Source: Methanoregulaceae archaeon
Lineage (GTDB): Archaea; Halobacteriota; Methanomicrobia; Methanomicrobiales; Methanospirillaceae
Length of the DNA stretch: 64,000 nt
Assembly (NCBI GenBank): GCA_015660885.1
Contig: JACTUB010000002.1
Span: 90,859-154,858 of the forward strand
Direction of reading: 5' to 3'
Below the pieces are notes generated by a model. The model was given only the letters and a program-made list of their open reading frames with translations, ran no database searches and was not told the DNA's origin. This document shows, one piece after another, positions 36,345-46,365 of the stretch (the stretch's first letter is position 1; each line of letters begins with the position of its first letter). Position numbers and translations under genes: made by a program.

Positions 36345-36921
36345 ATGAAGGTTGTCGCATTCAACGGAAGTGCACGTAAGGACGGGAATACAGCGATTCT
36401 TGTCAATACAGTGTTTAAGGAACTGAAAAAAGAGGGGAATCAAAACTGAGCTCGTGCAGCTGGCAGGAAAAAATATCCGGGGTTGTACTGCATGCGGGAA
36501 ATGTTTCGAGAAGCAGGATAAACAATGCGTGGTAAATAACGACATTTTAAACGAATGCATTGGAAAGATGCTGGATTCTGACGGGATTATTCTTGCATCG
36601 CCGACATATTTTGCCGATGTTTCTGCAGAAATGAAGGCACTTATTGAGCGAGCCGGGTTCGTTGCGAAGGCAAATAACGATATGTTCAGTCACAAAGTCG
36701 GCGCCGCGGTAGTTGCTGTCCGCCGCGGCGGTGCGATCCATGCGTTCGACACAATTAACCATTTCTTCTTCATCAGCCAGATGATTGTCCCGGGTTCATC
36801 GTACTGGAATATTGGCATAGGACTTGCCCCGGGTGATGTAAAAACTGATGATGAAGGGATTGCAACGATGAAAACACTTGGCGCAAACATGGCATGGTTG
36901 ATGAAAAAAATCCACGAATAA
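36345..36921 (+). pseudogene. NADPH-dependent FMN reductase gene with one frameshift
   Basis: The gene begins at ATG 36345 after AGAGGAGAA with a clear flavodoxin-like start ([20 protein letters not shown]). The frame runs into a stop right after GGGG at 36434-36437. Removing one G joins it to the downstream frame, which continues through GCTACGKCFEKQDKQC, SPTYFADVSAEMKALIERAG and VRRGGAI to a stop at 36921. The joined product would be about 190 residues, the normal length for this iron-sulfur flavoprotein-like family. Either the gene is newly broken or the G-run is mis-sequenced. Confidence 0.72.
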
Positions 36922-36930
36922 TTTTTATTT

Positions 36931-37671
36931 TCAAATCTCGACTGTCAGGTCATCGGTTGCCACAATCAAATCCGGACATTCTTTTTCGAATTGTTTTTTC
37001 ACTCCGGCTCGTTTGTCGGAAGATGTATACACCTCTGCACCGAAGTGCGTCAGAGCAAGACGCTTCGTATGTGCTTCTTTTGCAATCCGTATTGCACTCT
37101 CCGGATTAAGGTGCGGCCATCCTGGGCTTTCCTGCCCGGATTTCAGTCCGCATTCTGTAATCAGAAGATCAGAATTTCGGCCAAGCAGGACCGCATTGTC
37201 GCAGTAACCGGTATCAGTGCAGTAGGTGATTACTTTCCCATCAAGGGACAGGCGGTATCCGAAACAGGGTACAGGGTGCACAAGCGGGAGGGACTCAACC
37301 GGGAACGGGATATCATGATAACCCTCGTCAAGTTCCACAAACCTTACCGGGAAGGGAAGTTCCTTGAACGGGACCGTGAAAGGTTCGGCAACAAATGTAT
37401 TCAGAACTCCGGCAGTCCCGACTTGTCCGCAGATCACCAGGCCTCTTGAGAATTTGAATTTCACCAGCGTATGCAATCCCACGATGTGATCAATATGAAA
37501 ATGGCTGATGAACAGGTAGGCCGGCTTTTCCTGGGTGATGTAGTGGTCCGCCTTTGCAAGACCATTTCCGGCGTCAAGGATAATGTCATACTCTTTTGAC
37601 TGGATCAGGATCGAGCATGTATTGCCGGTCTGGGTATCGTACCAGCCGTTGGTCCCCAGGAAGGTAACCTT
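36931..37671 (-). CDS. MBL-fold metallohydrolase (RNase Z-like)
   Basis: This 246-residue enzyme has the metallo-beta-lactamase fold: the start MKVTFLGTNGWYDTQTGNTC resembles RNase Z/PhnP-type proteins, SHFHIDHIVGLHTL is the HxHxDH zinc motif, and later TDTGYC, ECG and LTHFGAEVY supply further metal ligands. The ATG at 37671 is preferred to a TTG ten codons upstream. It may process cyclic or phosphodiester bonds, but the substrate is uncertain. It is convergent with the frameshifted FMN reductase gene. Confidence 0.83.
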   Translation of the reverse strand, partial: KVTFLGTNGWYDTQTGNTCSILIQSKEYDIILDAGNGLAKADHYITQEKPAYLFISHFHIDHIVGLHTLVKFKFSRGLVICGQVGTAGVLNTFVAEPFTVPFKELPFPVRFVELDEGYHDIPFPVESLPLVHPVPCFGYRLSLDGKVITYCTDTGYCDNAVLLGRNSDLLITECGLKSGQESPGWPHLNPESAIRIAKEAHTKRLALTHFGAEVYTSSDKRAGVKKQFEKECPDLIVATDDLTVEI

Positions 37672-37752
37672 CATGGTTACAGGTTGTTGTTTGCAGGTCA
37701 AAAATGTTCAGATAAACCTGAACCCTCCCTCATCCTTACACAAAGAAAGTTG

Positions 37753-37760
37753 TTATATTA
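37753..37760 (+). promoter_or_regulatory. TATA box of the surface protein at 37784
   Basis: TTATATTA is centred about 27 bp before the ATG at 37784, the spacing expected for a leaderless message. No ribosome binding site is present, which agrees. Confidence 0.5.
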
Positions 37761-37783
37761 TTTTAAACAGAAAATATCCGATT

Positions 37784-38668
37784 ATGAAACAAAAAGGCAT
37801 TTTTACCTTTATTGCAGCGTTGGTCCTCTGTTTTATGTGTGTTCCCGCGGGAGCGATCATGCTGGAAGTGTCAGTCAAAGGACCGGTAGCGACCATCAGT
37901 CCGGGTAAGAATACCCTGACTATTGAAAACCCGCTCCAGTACGGATGCAGTTACCCGGCAACCGGAGTACCGGTCTGTTCCTATATTCCTATCAACAAGT
38001 CCACGCTCACCGGTACGGTACCGGATGCAGCTGCATTTACGGTCTTTAATATCGGCGATCAGGTTGTTGCGACCAGCATTGGCGGTCCGGGTGATACGTG
38101 GATTACGCTTGCAAAGTTGTTCGGCTCACGGCCAAACGAAGAGCTGGTGACTAATATTGTTGGTGATATAGGAACGATCCCGACCCCGTTCATCGGTAAT
38201 TACACTCTGGACGCAACAACTGTCCCGGACTGTTCGGCATGTTCGGGCACCACGTGCACAGCCTTGTCAGCCACCGTGAAGGTAGAGAGCGAGGGAAATG
38301 AAGTCTTGGAAAGGACACTCATACGGGGGGAATCACTCAGCTATAGTGGAAGGAACGATGGTTCGAGTGTTTACGTCAAGTTTGTCAAAGGACAGGCATT
38401 ATCCACCACATGCCCGGGTAAGACCGGTATGACCGGGCCTCAGGCAATCTCTGTTTATATAGTCAAAGTAGTGCCACCTTTCAGTTCAGCGCAGACAAAT
38501 ATCCGGACGGCAACGACAACCCGGCCCGATGAGGAACTGACACCACTGCCACTGACAGCTTCGACGAGTGCTGCAGTACCCACAACCACCAAGGCAGGCA
38601 TGTTACCGCTCGCGGCGATCGGGGCGATCGGATTTGCTGGAATTATTCTGGCTAAGAAAAGAAGATAG
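37784..38668 (+). CDS. exported surface protein with C-terminal anchor
   Basis: This 294-residue protein begins with a signal peptide (FTFIAALVLCFMCVPAGA, cleaved near 24), then an extracellular domain with four to six cysteines (YGCSY, PVCSY, CSACSGTTC, TTCPG), a Thr-rich stalk (TATTTRPDEELTPLPL) and a final helix ending in AKKRR. The signal and C-terminal helix mark it as anchored outside the cell. I do not recognise the middle domain. A TATA box at 37753 supports this ATG; the longer frame upstream is an artefact. A fragment of another surface protein gene lies just after it. Confidence 0.75.
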   Translation: MKQKGIFTFIAALVLCFMCVPAGAIMLEVSVKGPVATISPGKNTLTIENPLQYGCSYPATGVPVCSYIPINKSTLTGTVPDAAAFTVFNIGDQVVATSIGGPGDTWITLAKLFGSRPNEELVTNIVGDIGTIPTPFIGNYTLDATTVPDCSACSGTTCTALSATVKVESEGNEVLERTLIRGESLSYSGRNDGSSVYVKFVKGQALSTTCPGKTGMTGPQAISVYIVKVVPPFSSAQTNIRTATTTRPDEELTPLPLTASTSAAVPTTTKAGMLPLAAIGAIGFAGIILAKKRR

Positions 38669-38737
38669 GGGTTCCTTTTAAAAAAACCCCTTTTTACCAG
38701 TGAGCACTGTTGTGATACCGCTTTCAGTATACCCCAG

Positions 38738-38952
38738 ATGAAAGGAGGCATCGGGCAGATTACGGATGATGTCCAGTGCAACCAGTTTGGCTCACGCTCA
38801 GGTACGCTGATGGTGACAAAACCGCAGGTCCCAACTGATACTCAGGTATCATCTGATGCACAACAGCCGATACCATTACCCGCAAAGCAGGGGCGTTACT
38901 GCTTGTTGCTGTCCTTGCAGTGGTATTTGCAGCCATGAGAATCCTTCGATGA
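38738..38952 (+). pseudogene. 3' fragment of a surface protein gene
   Basis: A plus-strand frame starts ITDDVQCNQFGSRSG and runs through a Val/Pro/Thr stalk; after a frame change near 38880 it continues as TRKAGALLLVAVLAVVFAAM and ends RILR, which is the membrane anchor of a surface protein. There is no signal peptide and no complete frame. It is likely the remnant of a neighbouring duplicated surface gene. Confidence 0.5.
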
Positions 38953-39086
38953 TTTAAAACCAGGTCCAACAGGGGCTTCTCTCGCATCTCATTTTCTCTT
39001 GCATCGTCTCTGACTATTGTTTCTTACCCGATCACAACTTTATCATAGATCCACCCCCAAATCCAATACATATAAAACGGTGTGCT

Positions 39087-39926
39087 GTGGTTCGTGTTGG
39101 TGTCCACGTCTCGATAGCAGGATCTCTTGATCATGCCGTAGACCGGGCAAAGGATGCCGGGTGTGACGTGTTTCAGATGTTCTCGCGTAACCCCCGGGGT
39201 TGGGGATTTGTACCACTGACTGACGAAACCAGCACTGCTTTTATGGATAAAATCCGATCAAGTGGCATTATTCCTGTTGACCATATGCCCTATCTTCCGA
39301 ACCTGGCATCGCCCAAACCGGATATTTACGAAAAGTCGATTGCAGCACTGTCTGCCGAACTTGACAGGTGCGGACGGCTTAACATTCCGTATCTCGTCAC
39401 CCATCTCGGGCATCACCTTGGTGACGGTATTGCCGGAGGCAGAACACGCGTCATCAGGGCAATCAATACGGCTCTTGAGGACTCTGACAACAACGTTATC
39501 CTGCTGCTTGAAAACACTGCAGGTGAGAAGAACAGCGTGGGAAGCAGTTTCGAGCACATCCGGGGAATCATGGATGGACTTGCAAAAAACAATCGTATCG
39601 GCGTCTGTCTTGACACCTGCCATGCGTTTGCAGCGGGGTATGAGCTTCGCACGGAAATGGGCATCGCTGAGACACTTGCGCAGTTCGAAGACCAGATTGG
39701 TATTAAAAATCTCAGAATCATCCATCTGAATGACTCGAAAGGCGATAGGGGGAGCAGTCTCGACCGGCATGAGCACATCGGAATGGGATTCATCGGTGAA
39801 GACGGGTTCCGGCGCATCCTCCATCATCCTGTCTTATCAGCGCTTCCGCTTATATGTGAAACACCAGTAGATGATCGACGGGATGATGTTGGGAATATAG
39901 CGAAAGTGCGTGAGCTTGCAAAATAA
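39087..39926 (+). CDS. nfo: endonuclease IV (AP endonuclease)
   Basis: This 279-residue DNA repair enzyme cleaves the backbone 5' of abasic sites. It has the TIM-barrel zinc ligands: the start VRVGVHVSIAGSLDHAV, then HLGHHLGDG, LLENTAGEKN, GVCLDTCHAFAAGY, HLNDSKGDRGSSLDRHEHIG and the closing ICETP. Length is typical. The start is a GTG, since no ATG fits the conserved N-terminal strand. The tRNA-endonuclease/aminoacyl-tRNA synthetase cluster starts 124 bp downstream. Confidence 0.92.
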   Translation: MVRVGVHVSIAGSLDHAVDRAKDAGCDVFQMFSRNPRGWGFVPLTDETSTAFMDKIRSSGIIPVDHMPYLPNLASPKPDIYEKSIAALSAELDRCGRLNIPYLVTHLGHHLGDGIAGGRTRVIRAINTALEDSDNNVILLLENTAGEKNSVGSSFEHIRGIMDGLAKNNRIGVCLDTCHAFAAGYELRTEMGIAETLAQFEDQIGIKNLRIIHLNDSKGDRGSSLDRHEHIGMGFIGEDGFRRILHHPVLSALPLICETPVDDRRDDVGNIAKVRELAK

Positions 39927-40050
39927 TTTTTTCCGCTTTCTTATTAGATAAAAATACTGTTGTATGGATAGGATCCCTCTTTTTCTCCAAAGTATACAGA
40001 ATTGTTGTTTCCCGTGTTCTTATTATCATCTAAACACAATAGATCCGGCA

Positions 40051-41061
40051 GTGAAGGCAACATTCGACGGCACTGCGGTGCGTGTGGGAAAAGAGGGACG
40101 CATCCTCTATGAACAAAACGGGTATGGACGCATGGAACCAAGCGGAGTGAAACTTACAAATCAGGAAGCGCTGTATCTCCTCCACCGCCAGAAGATCGAT
40201 GTTACCGGTTACACATTCAATACCCTGTTTTCTGTTTTCGCTGACCAGCCCGGTTTCCTGCGCAGTTTTCTGGTATACCGCGATCTGCGTGAACGGGGGT
40301 ACGTTGTTCAGACAGGGCCGCACGATTTCCGGGTATTCAAGCGTGGTGAAAAACCCGGCACCAGTGAGTCGCTCTATCTTGTCCGGGTTCTTTCCGAACG
40401 GGATCCAATCCGTTTTGTAACACTTATTGAAGAGGTTGTGGCCTCAAGAAACATGCGCAAGCAGTATGTTCTCGCCGTTGTCGACGACGAGGATGAGCTG
40501 ACCTATTACGAGATTAGACTCCAGAAACTGCCAGAGCCCTGCAATCATTTTCCTGAAATATCCAGCTGTGAAGCGATACTGGTGGGGAAATCTGCGATGG
40601 TCCTGGCCGCCTCCCAATCAGATCTCGAACAGTCAGGGTTTGGTAAACGGCTTGATGATGAACGTCTCATGCTCGCACCTGTTGAACTGCTTTATCTGAT
40701 GGGGAAAGGAATTATTGCACTTAAAAAAGGTTCAATTCCCATCAGCACCGATGAATATTTTGCGCTGGCCAGTGAGACAGACAGAGAACTTGCCGAAAAA
40801 GATAAGGTATATACTGAACTCAGGGGGCACAATTTCACTCCCCGGACCGGCTACAAGTTCGGTCACCATTACCGGGTCTACTGCGGGAAGAATGTCCACT
40901 CTGACATGCTGGTACATGCGGTCGAGAAAGAGGCAACTCTACCCATGAGCGTTATCTCACGATCTGTCCGGATGGCACATAGTGTCAAAAAGAAGATGTT
41001 GTTTGGTGCTGTACATACTAACGGAGTTCAATTCGTCGAATTTGCACGGATCAAACTGTGA
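40051..41061 (+). CDS. endA: tRNA-splicing endonuclease
   Basis: This 336-residue protein is the fused dimeric-type (alpha-2) archaeal endonuclease that removes tRNA introns at bulge-helix-bulge motifs. The C-terminal catalytic unit contains YKFGHHYRVYCG (Tyr and His) and a Lys in RMAHSVKKKMLFG. The first half is a second, degenerate unit, as in the duplicated euryarchaeal type. I chose GTG at 40051 because TTATTATC lies about 27 bp before it, while the first 29 residues of the longer frame look unlike the family. It begins a cluster with trpS, pheS and pheT. Confidence 0.9.
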   Translation: MKATFDGTAVRVGKEGRILYEQNGYGRMEPSGVKLTNQEALYLLHRQKIDVTGYTFNTLFSVFADQPGFLRSFLVYRDLRERGYVVQTGPHDFRVFKRGEKPGTSESLYLVRVLSERDPIRFVTLIEEVVASRNMRKQYVLAVVDDEDELTYYEIRLQKLPEPCNHFPEISSCEAILVGKSAMVLAASQSDLEQSGFGKRLDDERLMLAPVELLYLMGKGIIALKKGSIPISTDEYFALASETDRELAEKDKVYTELRGHNFTPRTGYKFGHHYRVYCGKNVHSDMLVHAVEKEATLPMSVISRSVRMAHSVKKKMLFGAVHTNGVQFVEFARIKL

Positions 41062-41070
41062 GCGCTCACC

Positions 41071-42327
41071 ATGCCAGAACCTCAGATTAATCCTTGGTCA
41101 AGTAACCAGTCTGTCGATGTCGAGAAACTATTTGCTGAATTTGGCATCGAACCTATCTCCCCGGTGATTTCGGAACTTACGGAAGTCCCGTACTTCATGC
41201 GCCGGGGCATCGTGGTCGGGCATCGGGACTACCGTCCCATCGCGTGGGCGATCAGGAACAAAACACCTTTCCATATCCTGACCGGGTTCATGCCGAGTGG
41301 CCACCCGCACCTCGGCCACCTGATGGTGATGAAGGAAGTCGTCTGGCACGTGCAGCAGGGTGGCAACGGCTACATTACCATCGCCGACCGGGAAGCCCAT
41401 GCGGTTCGCGGCCTCTCATGGGAGAAATGCAACGAGTACGGGAAGGAGTACCTGTCCTGCCTCTACGCACTCGGGTTTGAAGGGCAGACCTATTTCCAGA
41501 GTAAAAATAACCGGCTGAAGGACCTTGCCTTCGAAGCGGCGACCAAGGTAAATTTCTCCGAGCTGACGGCGATCTACGGATTCGGTGCCGACACCGATCT
41601 TGCCCACGCGGACAGCGTGATCACCCAGGTAGCCGACATCCTCTACCCTCAGGTGGATCGCGAGCCGGCGCCGACTGTGGTCCCGGTTGGGATCGACCAG
41701 GACCCGCATATCCGGCTCACCCGCGGTATCGCCCACAAAATGCGGATGTTCACAATAGAGGAGCGGGACGGTTATATCAGCATCCGGTCGAAGAACGCAC
41801 CGGAACACGCTCTCAACGCGATAAAAGCAGCATTTCCGCATGCAAAGAAGTACGAAGGGCATCTGGATATCAAAGGAGCACAGTGCTCGGACGTCAGTGA
41901 AAAGGTGCGCCGGATAGAGCGAGAAGCCGGGGGTTTTGCATTCTTCACACCTTCATCCACGTATCATATATTCATGCCAGGACTTACCGGAGGTAAGATG
42001 TCCAGCAGCATCCCGGAGAGTATTATCTCTTTCTATGAACCTGAAGCAACCGTAAGAAAGAAGGTTATGAGCGGCATAACCGGTGGAAAAATGACGCGTG
42101 AGGAGCAGAAGTGTTGTGGCGGGGAACCGGACAAGTGCTCCCTCTACCTGCTCAACCTTTTCCATATGGTGACAGACGATGCAGAACTTGCCGAGATCCG
42201 CAGGAAATGCGTGTCCGGTGAGATCATGTGCGGTCACTGCAAGAAGGAGACGGCGGAACGCGTGGTTGCTTTCTTAAAAGACTTCAAGGAGAAAATGGAC
42301 GCAGCAGCAGAAAAGATCGAGGTTTAA
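41071..42327 (+). CDS. trpS: tryptophanyl-tRNA synthetase
   Basis: This 418-residue class I synthetase charges tRNA-Trp. Its ATP-binding motifs are HPHLGH (HIGH-like, within FMPSGHPHLGHLMVMK) and KMSSS (GGKMSSSIP). The archaeal/eukaryal type is shown by the N-terminal extension and a C-terminal Cys-containing segment (CCGGEPDKC and CGHCKKE), possibly zinc-binding. It starts nine bases after endA and ends one base before the pheS start, so the genes are translated from one message. Confidence 0.94.
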   Translation: MPEPQINPWSSNQSVDVEKLFAEFGIEPISPVISELTEVPYFMRRGIVVGHRDYRPIAWAIRNKTPFHILTGFMPSGHPHLGHLMVMKEVVWHVQQGGNGYITIADREAHAVRGLSWEKCNEYGKEYLSCLYALGFEGQTYFQSKNNRLKDLAFEAATKVNFSELTAIYGFGADTDLAHADSVITQVADILYPQVDREPAPTVVPVGIDQDPHIRLTRGIAHKMRMFTIEERDGYISIRSKNAPEHALNAIKAAFPHAKKYEGHLDIKGAQCSDVSEKVRRIEREAGGFAFFTPSSTYHIFMPGLTGGKMSSSIPESIISFYEPEATVRKKVMSGITGGKMTREEQKCCGGEPDKCSLYLLNLFHMVTDDAELAEIRRKCVSGEIMCGHCKKETAERVVAFLKDFKEKMDAAAEKIEV

Positions 42328-42328
42328 G

Positions 42329-43801
42329 ATGGTGAATCTGACACAGAACGAAAAACGGTTGCTTGCGGTGCTTGAGAAGGAGAAGAAGGCGGATGCCCGA
42401 CATCTTGCCACGATGCTGGATGCGACACCGGAATCTGTAGTGCAATGGGCATACCTTGCAGAGGATAAGGGGCTTGTCAGCCTTGAACGGATTGTCGATA
42501 AAGCGTTCATCTACACAGATGAAGGAAAAGAATACTTCAAACAGGGACTTCCTGAGACGCAAATCCTGAAATTTATTGGAACTGACACTCACTTGACCGA
42601 CCTTCAGAAACACACTGCTTTCCGGATAGGTTTTGGGCAGCTGCGCAAAAAAGGGCTTATCAGTGTGAATAACGGGATGGTTTCAAAGGTAGGAAAACCC
42701 TCAACGGCTGATGATGAAACCGCACTGAAAAACCCACGGGCTGGAGATCCGAGGACAAAAGAACTTATCAAGCGCGGAATCCTGCAGGAAACTGACACGG
42801 TAACCCACCGTGTTTCCATCACTTCAGATGGAATTGCACTCGTTAAAAAGAGCCACACTATCACGTCGGGAATGGGATATGAAGTTGTAACGGGAACTCT
42901 TTCCCGAGACCAGATCATTTCCAGGGAATGGAAAAATCTCAATCTTCGCCGGTATGATGTTGCAAAACTCCCCAAGCGTGTCTATCCGGGCAAAATCCAT
43001 CCGTACCAGCGTCTCATTGAAGAGATGCGCCAGATACTTCTTGAGATGGGATTTACCGAGATTTATGGCGATATTGTCCAGAGTTCGTTCTGGAACTTCG
43101 ACGCACTCTTCCAGCCCCAAGACCATCCTGCGAGAGAAATGCAGGATACTTTTTACTTAAAAGAACAAGTGCCACTTCCTTTGGGATGGGAACGGGTTCG
43201 TGACATGCACGAACGGGGAGGGGAGACCTCATCGACTGGCTGGGGTGGAACCTGGAATAAAAAGAAAGCTGAGCAGTGCGTCCTACGAACCCATACGACA
43301 AGCCTTTCTATCCAGCATCTTGCAGTACATAAAAATCCTCCGGTAAAAGCATTCGGCATCAGCCGGGTTTACCGGCGTGAAGCGATCGATCCGACACACA
43401 CTCCGGAATTTGAACAGCTCGAAGGGATTGTTATGGATAAAGGTGTAACATTCCGCCATCTCCTCGGGTATCTTAAGGAATTTTATAGTCGGATGGGATT
43501 TGAAAACGTGCGGTTCCGGCCGGCATATTTCCCCTATACTGAACCGTCTGTCGAGCCGGAGATCTACGTCGACGGACTTGGCTGGGTAGAAATGGGAGGT
43601 GCCGGTATCTTCCGCGAGGAGGTCACTGCACCCTGGGGAATTACGTATCCCGTGCTTGCGTGGGGACTTGGCGTGAGCCGCGTGGCTATGCTGAAACTGG
43701 GATTGAAAGACCTGCGGCTCTTGTACCAGAGCGATATTGAGTGGATACGCAATAGCCCGGTTCACCGTGAACAGAGGGTTACATCAGGGAGAAGAAATTA
43801 A
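42329..43801 (+). CDS. pheS: phenylalanyl-tRNA synthetase, alpha subunit
   Basis: This 490-residue subunit holds the class II catalytic core. Winged-helix modules fill the first 200 residues ([20 protein letters not shown]), typical of the archaeal/eukaryal form. Motif 2 ([21 protein letters not shown]) and motif 3 ([18 protein letters not shown]) are clear. It forms an (alpha-beta)2 enzyme with pheT, whose ATG overlaps the pheS stop by one base. Confidence 0.95.
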   Translation: MVNLTQNEKRLLAVLEKEKKADARHLATMLDATPESVVQWAYLAEDKGLVSLERIVDKAFIYTDEGKEYFKQGLPETQILKFIGTDTHLTDLQKHTAFRIGFGQLRKKGLISVNNGMVSKVGKPSTADDETALKNPRAGDPRTKELIKRGILQETDTVTHRVSITSDGIALVKKSHTITSGMGYEVVTGTLSRDQIISREWKNLNLRRYDVAKLPKRVYPGKIHPYQRLIEEMRQILLEMGFTEIYGDIVQSSFWNFDALFQPQDHPAREMQDTFYLKEQVPLPLGWERVRDMHERGGETSSTGWGGTWNKKKAEQCVLRTHTTSLSIQHLAVHKNPPVKAFGISRVYRREAIDPTHTPEFEQLEGIVMDKGVTFRHLLGYLKEFYSRMGFENVRFRPAYFPYTEPSVEPEIYVDGLGWVEMGGAGIFREEVTAPWGITYPVLAWGLGVSRVAMLKLGLKDLRLLYQSDIEWIRNSPVHREQRVTSGRRN

Positions 43802-45429
43802 TGACTGTTGTCGGCCTGCCCTACAACTATCTTGAACGCCTCACCGGCATGGATAAGGATACCATCCTTTCCCGGTTGCCGATGATAGGTTCTGAAATCG
43901 AGCGCCGGGAAGCAGACCATGCGGATGTTGAGTTCTTTCCCGACCGTCCCGATCTCTTTTCAGTCGAGGGAGTTGCCCGGGCAATGCGCGGTTTTCTCGG
44001 TATCGAGACCGGGCTTCCCTGCTATACGGTAAAGCCATCCGGCATTACATTCACTATTGACCCAAACCTCGCAACAATACGCCCCTGCCTCGGTTCCGCA
44101 ATCATCCGGAATCTCTCGTTTGATGAGGAGTCGATCCTTACCATCATGGGACTACAGGAAGCGCTTCACTGGGCGGTGGGCAGGGGAAGGAGCAAGGTTG
44201 CGATCGGTATCCATGATCTCGACACGATCAAACCCCCCTTTCACTATATTGCATCGCCGCGCAACCGGAAGTTTATCCCCTTGGACTTTGAACGGGAACT
44301 CTCGATGGACGAGATCCTGGCAGAACACCCGAAGGGCAGAGACTATGCAAAAATCGTCAAAGACTTCCCGCTCTTCCCCCTTATTATCGATGATGAAAAT
44401 AATGTCTGTTCATTCCCGCCGATCATCAATGGGGAGAGAACACGGGTGACAACGAATACCAGAAATATTCTGCTGGATACAACCGGCACTGACCAGAAAG
44501 CGGTGCAGGTTGCAGTGAATATTATCTGTACGGCTATGGCAGAAACAGGAGCAACCATCGAGAGTGTTGAGATTGATGGTATGCAGACACCAACACTTGC
44601 TCCCGCGGAGCGGAGAATCAGTGTAAAAGAATGTTGTGACCTGATCGGTGTCGAACTCTCAGCTTCGGAGATTGCCACTCTTCTTGAAAAGATGCGTTTT
44701 GGAGCAAAAGCTGAAGGCCCTGAAAGGGTTATCGTGCAGGTGCCCTGCTATCGCGCAGATATCATGCACGACTGGGATATCTTTGAGGATGTGGCAATCG
44801 CGTACGGGTATGATAACTTTACCGTCGAGATATCTCAGACATTTGCGATTGGAAGGGCACACCCGGTATACACCGTTGCTGCGCATGTCCGCACAATTCT
44901 TTCAGGGCTGGGGTATCTTGAGATGATGCCCTTCACGCTGACCAGCGAGCGGGTTCTCTACGATGCCATGCAGCGGGAACGATCATCCAAGGTACTATCG
45001 TTGATGCATCCCATCAGTGAAGAGCATACCGTTGTCCGTACCGACATCCTGCCTCTCCTTTTGGAGATGCTTCAGGTCAATAAACCGCGGGAACTCCCTC
45101 AGCGTCTCTTTGCGACCGGTGATATCATTGAGGATATGAGAACGACGCAGCGACTGGCGGCGGCGAGCATTCATCCGAATGCGGATTTCTCCGAAGTATA
45201 TGCATGTATTGATGCAGTATTGCACGAACTCTCTATTGCATATATAGTCGGGGAATCGAATGACCCGGCGTTCATTGATGGCAGAAGAGGGAATATTATC
45301 GTAGATGGAAAAACCATTGGTGTGTTTGGCGAGATCCATCCAGCAGTGTTGAATGCATTTGAGTTAGAGCACTCCGTTGCCGCATTCGAGTTCGATCTCA
45401 GAGCCGTACCGGGATACCCCGGTCCCTGA
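43801..45429 (+). CDS. pheT: phenylalanyl-tRNA synthetase, beta subunit
   Basis: This 542-residue subunit is of the archaeal/eukaryal type (shorter than the bacterial one, without the EMAP domain). B1/B3-B4-like editing region ([22 protein letters not shown] and [17 protein letters not shown]) and a B5 DNA-binding-like fold ([22 protein letters not shown]) are visible, followed by the catalytic-like domain ending. The last 32 bases overlap the 3' end of convergent hisF. It is the final gene of endA-trpS-pheS-pheT. Confidence 0.94.
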   Translation: MTVVGLPYNYLERLTGMDKDTILSRLPMIGSEIERREADHADVEFFPDRPDLFSVEGVARAMRGFLGIETGLPCYTVKPSGITFTIDPNLATIRPCLGSAIIRNLSFDEESILTIMGLQEALHWAVGRGRSKVAIGIHDLDTIKPPFHYIASPRNRKFIPLDFERELSMDEILAEHPKGRDYAKIVKDFPLFPLIIDDENNVCSFPPIINGERTRVTTNTRNILLDTTGTDQKAVQVAVNIICTAMAETGATIESVEIDGMQTPTLAPAERRISVKECCDLIGVELSASEIATLLEKMRFGAKAEGPERVIVQVPCYRADIMHDWDIFEDVAIAYGYDNFTVEISQTFAIGRAHPVYTVAAHVRTILSGLGYLEMMPFTLTSERVLYDAMQRERSSKVLSLMHPISEEHTVVRTDILPLLLEMLQVNKPRELPQRLFATGDIIEDMRTTQRLAAASIHPNADFSEVYACIDAVLHELSIAYIVGESNDPAFIDGRRGNIIVDGKTIGVFGEIHPAVLNAFELEHSVAAFEFDLRAVPGYPGP

Positions 45430-46204
45430 GATACTCTTTCACATCCTTAACCGTGAACTCACCGTAGTGAAAGACGCTTGCTGCGAGGCAGGCATCCGCT
45501 TTCCCTTTTGTAAAACCTTCATAGAAATGTTCAAGGGAGCCCACACCCCCGCTCGCGATAACCGGGATCTCTGCAGCATCAGAAATGGCAGATGTGATGG
45601 CAATATCAAAACCGTTCCTGGTACCATCAGTCTCCATACTTGTTAGCAGGATCTCACCGGCGCCGCGTTCTTCGGCTTCCCGGGCCCATGCAACAGCATC
45701 GATTCCGGTTGGCTTACTGCCCCCGTAAATGACAATTTCGTACCAGCATTGAGATCCATCATCCAGCCGTACCGGGATCGCGTTCCTGTTCTCGGTAAAA
45801 TTCCGCCGGACATCCATTGCGACGACGATACATTGTGTCCCGAACGATTCAGCTCCTTTTGTGATCAGCATCGGATCATGCACTGCACTCGTGTTGATAC
45901 TCACTTTGTCAGCGCCAGCCCGGAGGATCTGCTGGATATCGGCAAGTGAGCGAATGCCGCCGCCAACAGTCAGCGGCAGAAAAAGCTCGTCAGCAGCCCG
46001 TTTTATCAGTTCAATGATTATCCCGCGCTTCTCTTTTGATGCAGTTATATCGAGGAAAACGACCTCGTCAGCGCCCTGCTCATTGTATCGTTCAGCCAGC
46101 TCAACCGGATCACCGGCATCACGGAGCCCCAGAAAATGTGTTCCCTTTACCACCCGTCCTTCCTTGAGGTCAAGGCAGGGGATGATCCGTCGTGTGAGCA
46201 CCAT
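45398..46204 (-). CDS. hisF: imidazole glycerol phosphate synthase, cyclase subunit
   Basis: This 268-residue TIM-barrel enzyme closes the imidazole ring in histidine biosynthesis, using ammonia from HisH. It has the two catalytic aspartates in the standard places ([16 protein letters not shown] and [11 protein letters not shown], with Asp substituted as ETDG), phosphate-binding loops (VGGGIRS and ASGGVGS) and ends RDRGIPVRL. Other his genes are not in the window, so it is dispersed from them. It is convergent with pheT, with overlapping 3' ends. Confidence 0.94.
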   Translation of the reverse strand: MVLTRRIIPCLDLKEGRVVKGTHFLGLRDAGDPVELAERYNEQGADEVVFLDITASKEKRGIIIELIKRAADELFLPLTVGGGIRSLADIQQILRAGADKVSINTSAVHDPMLITKGAESFGTQCIVVAMDVRRNFTENRNAIPVRLDDGSQCWYEIVIYGGSKPTGIDAVAWAREAEERGAGEILLTSMETDGTRNGFDIAITSAISDAAEIPVIASGGVGSLEHFYEGFTKGKADACLAASVFHYGEFTVKDVKEYLRDRGIPVRL

Positions 46205-46365
46205 GGGTAAATCTGGGTGTGCTACCCCTATCTACGTTTCCCAGCACGTCGCTGTCGCGGTGATGGAAGAGTTTTGGGAGTTTTTATGTAATTTGGCGTG
46301 CCTACTCATAGGGTACATCAGTATCCGGGGCGATGCCATGAGAGCACCTGCCCGCGAGGATTTTC

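Noticed and set aside
39964..40050. Longer N-terminus for EndA
   Set aside because: The extra 29 residues lack family similarity, and a TATA-like element inside them is correctly placed for the GTG at 40051.
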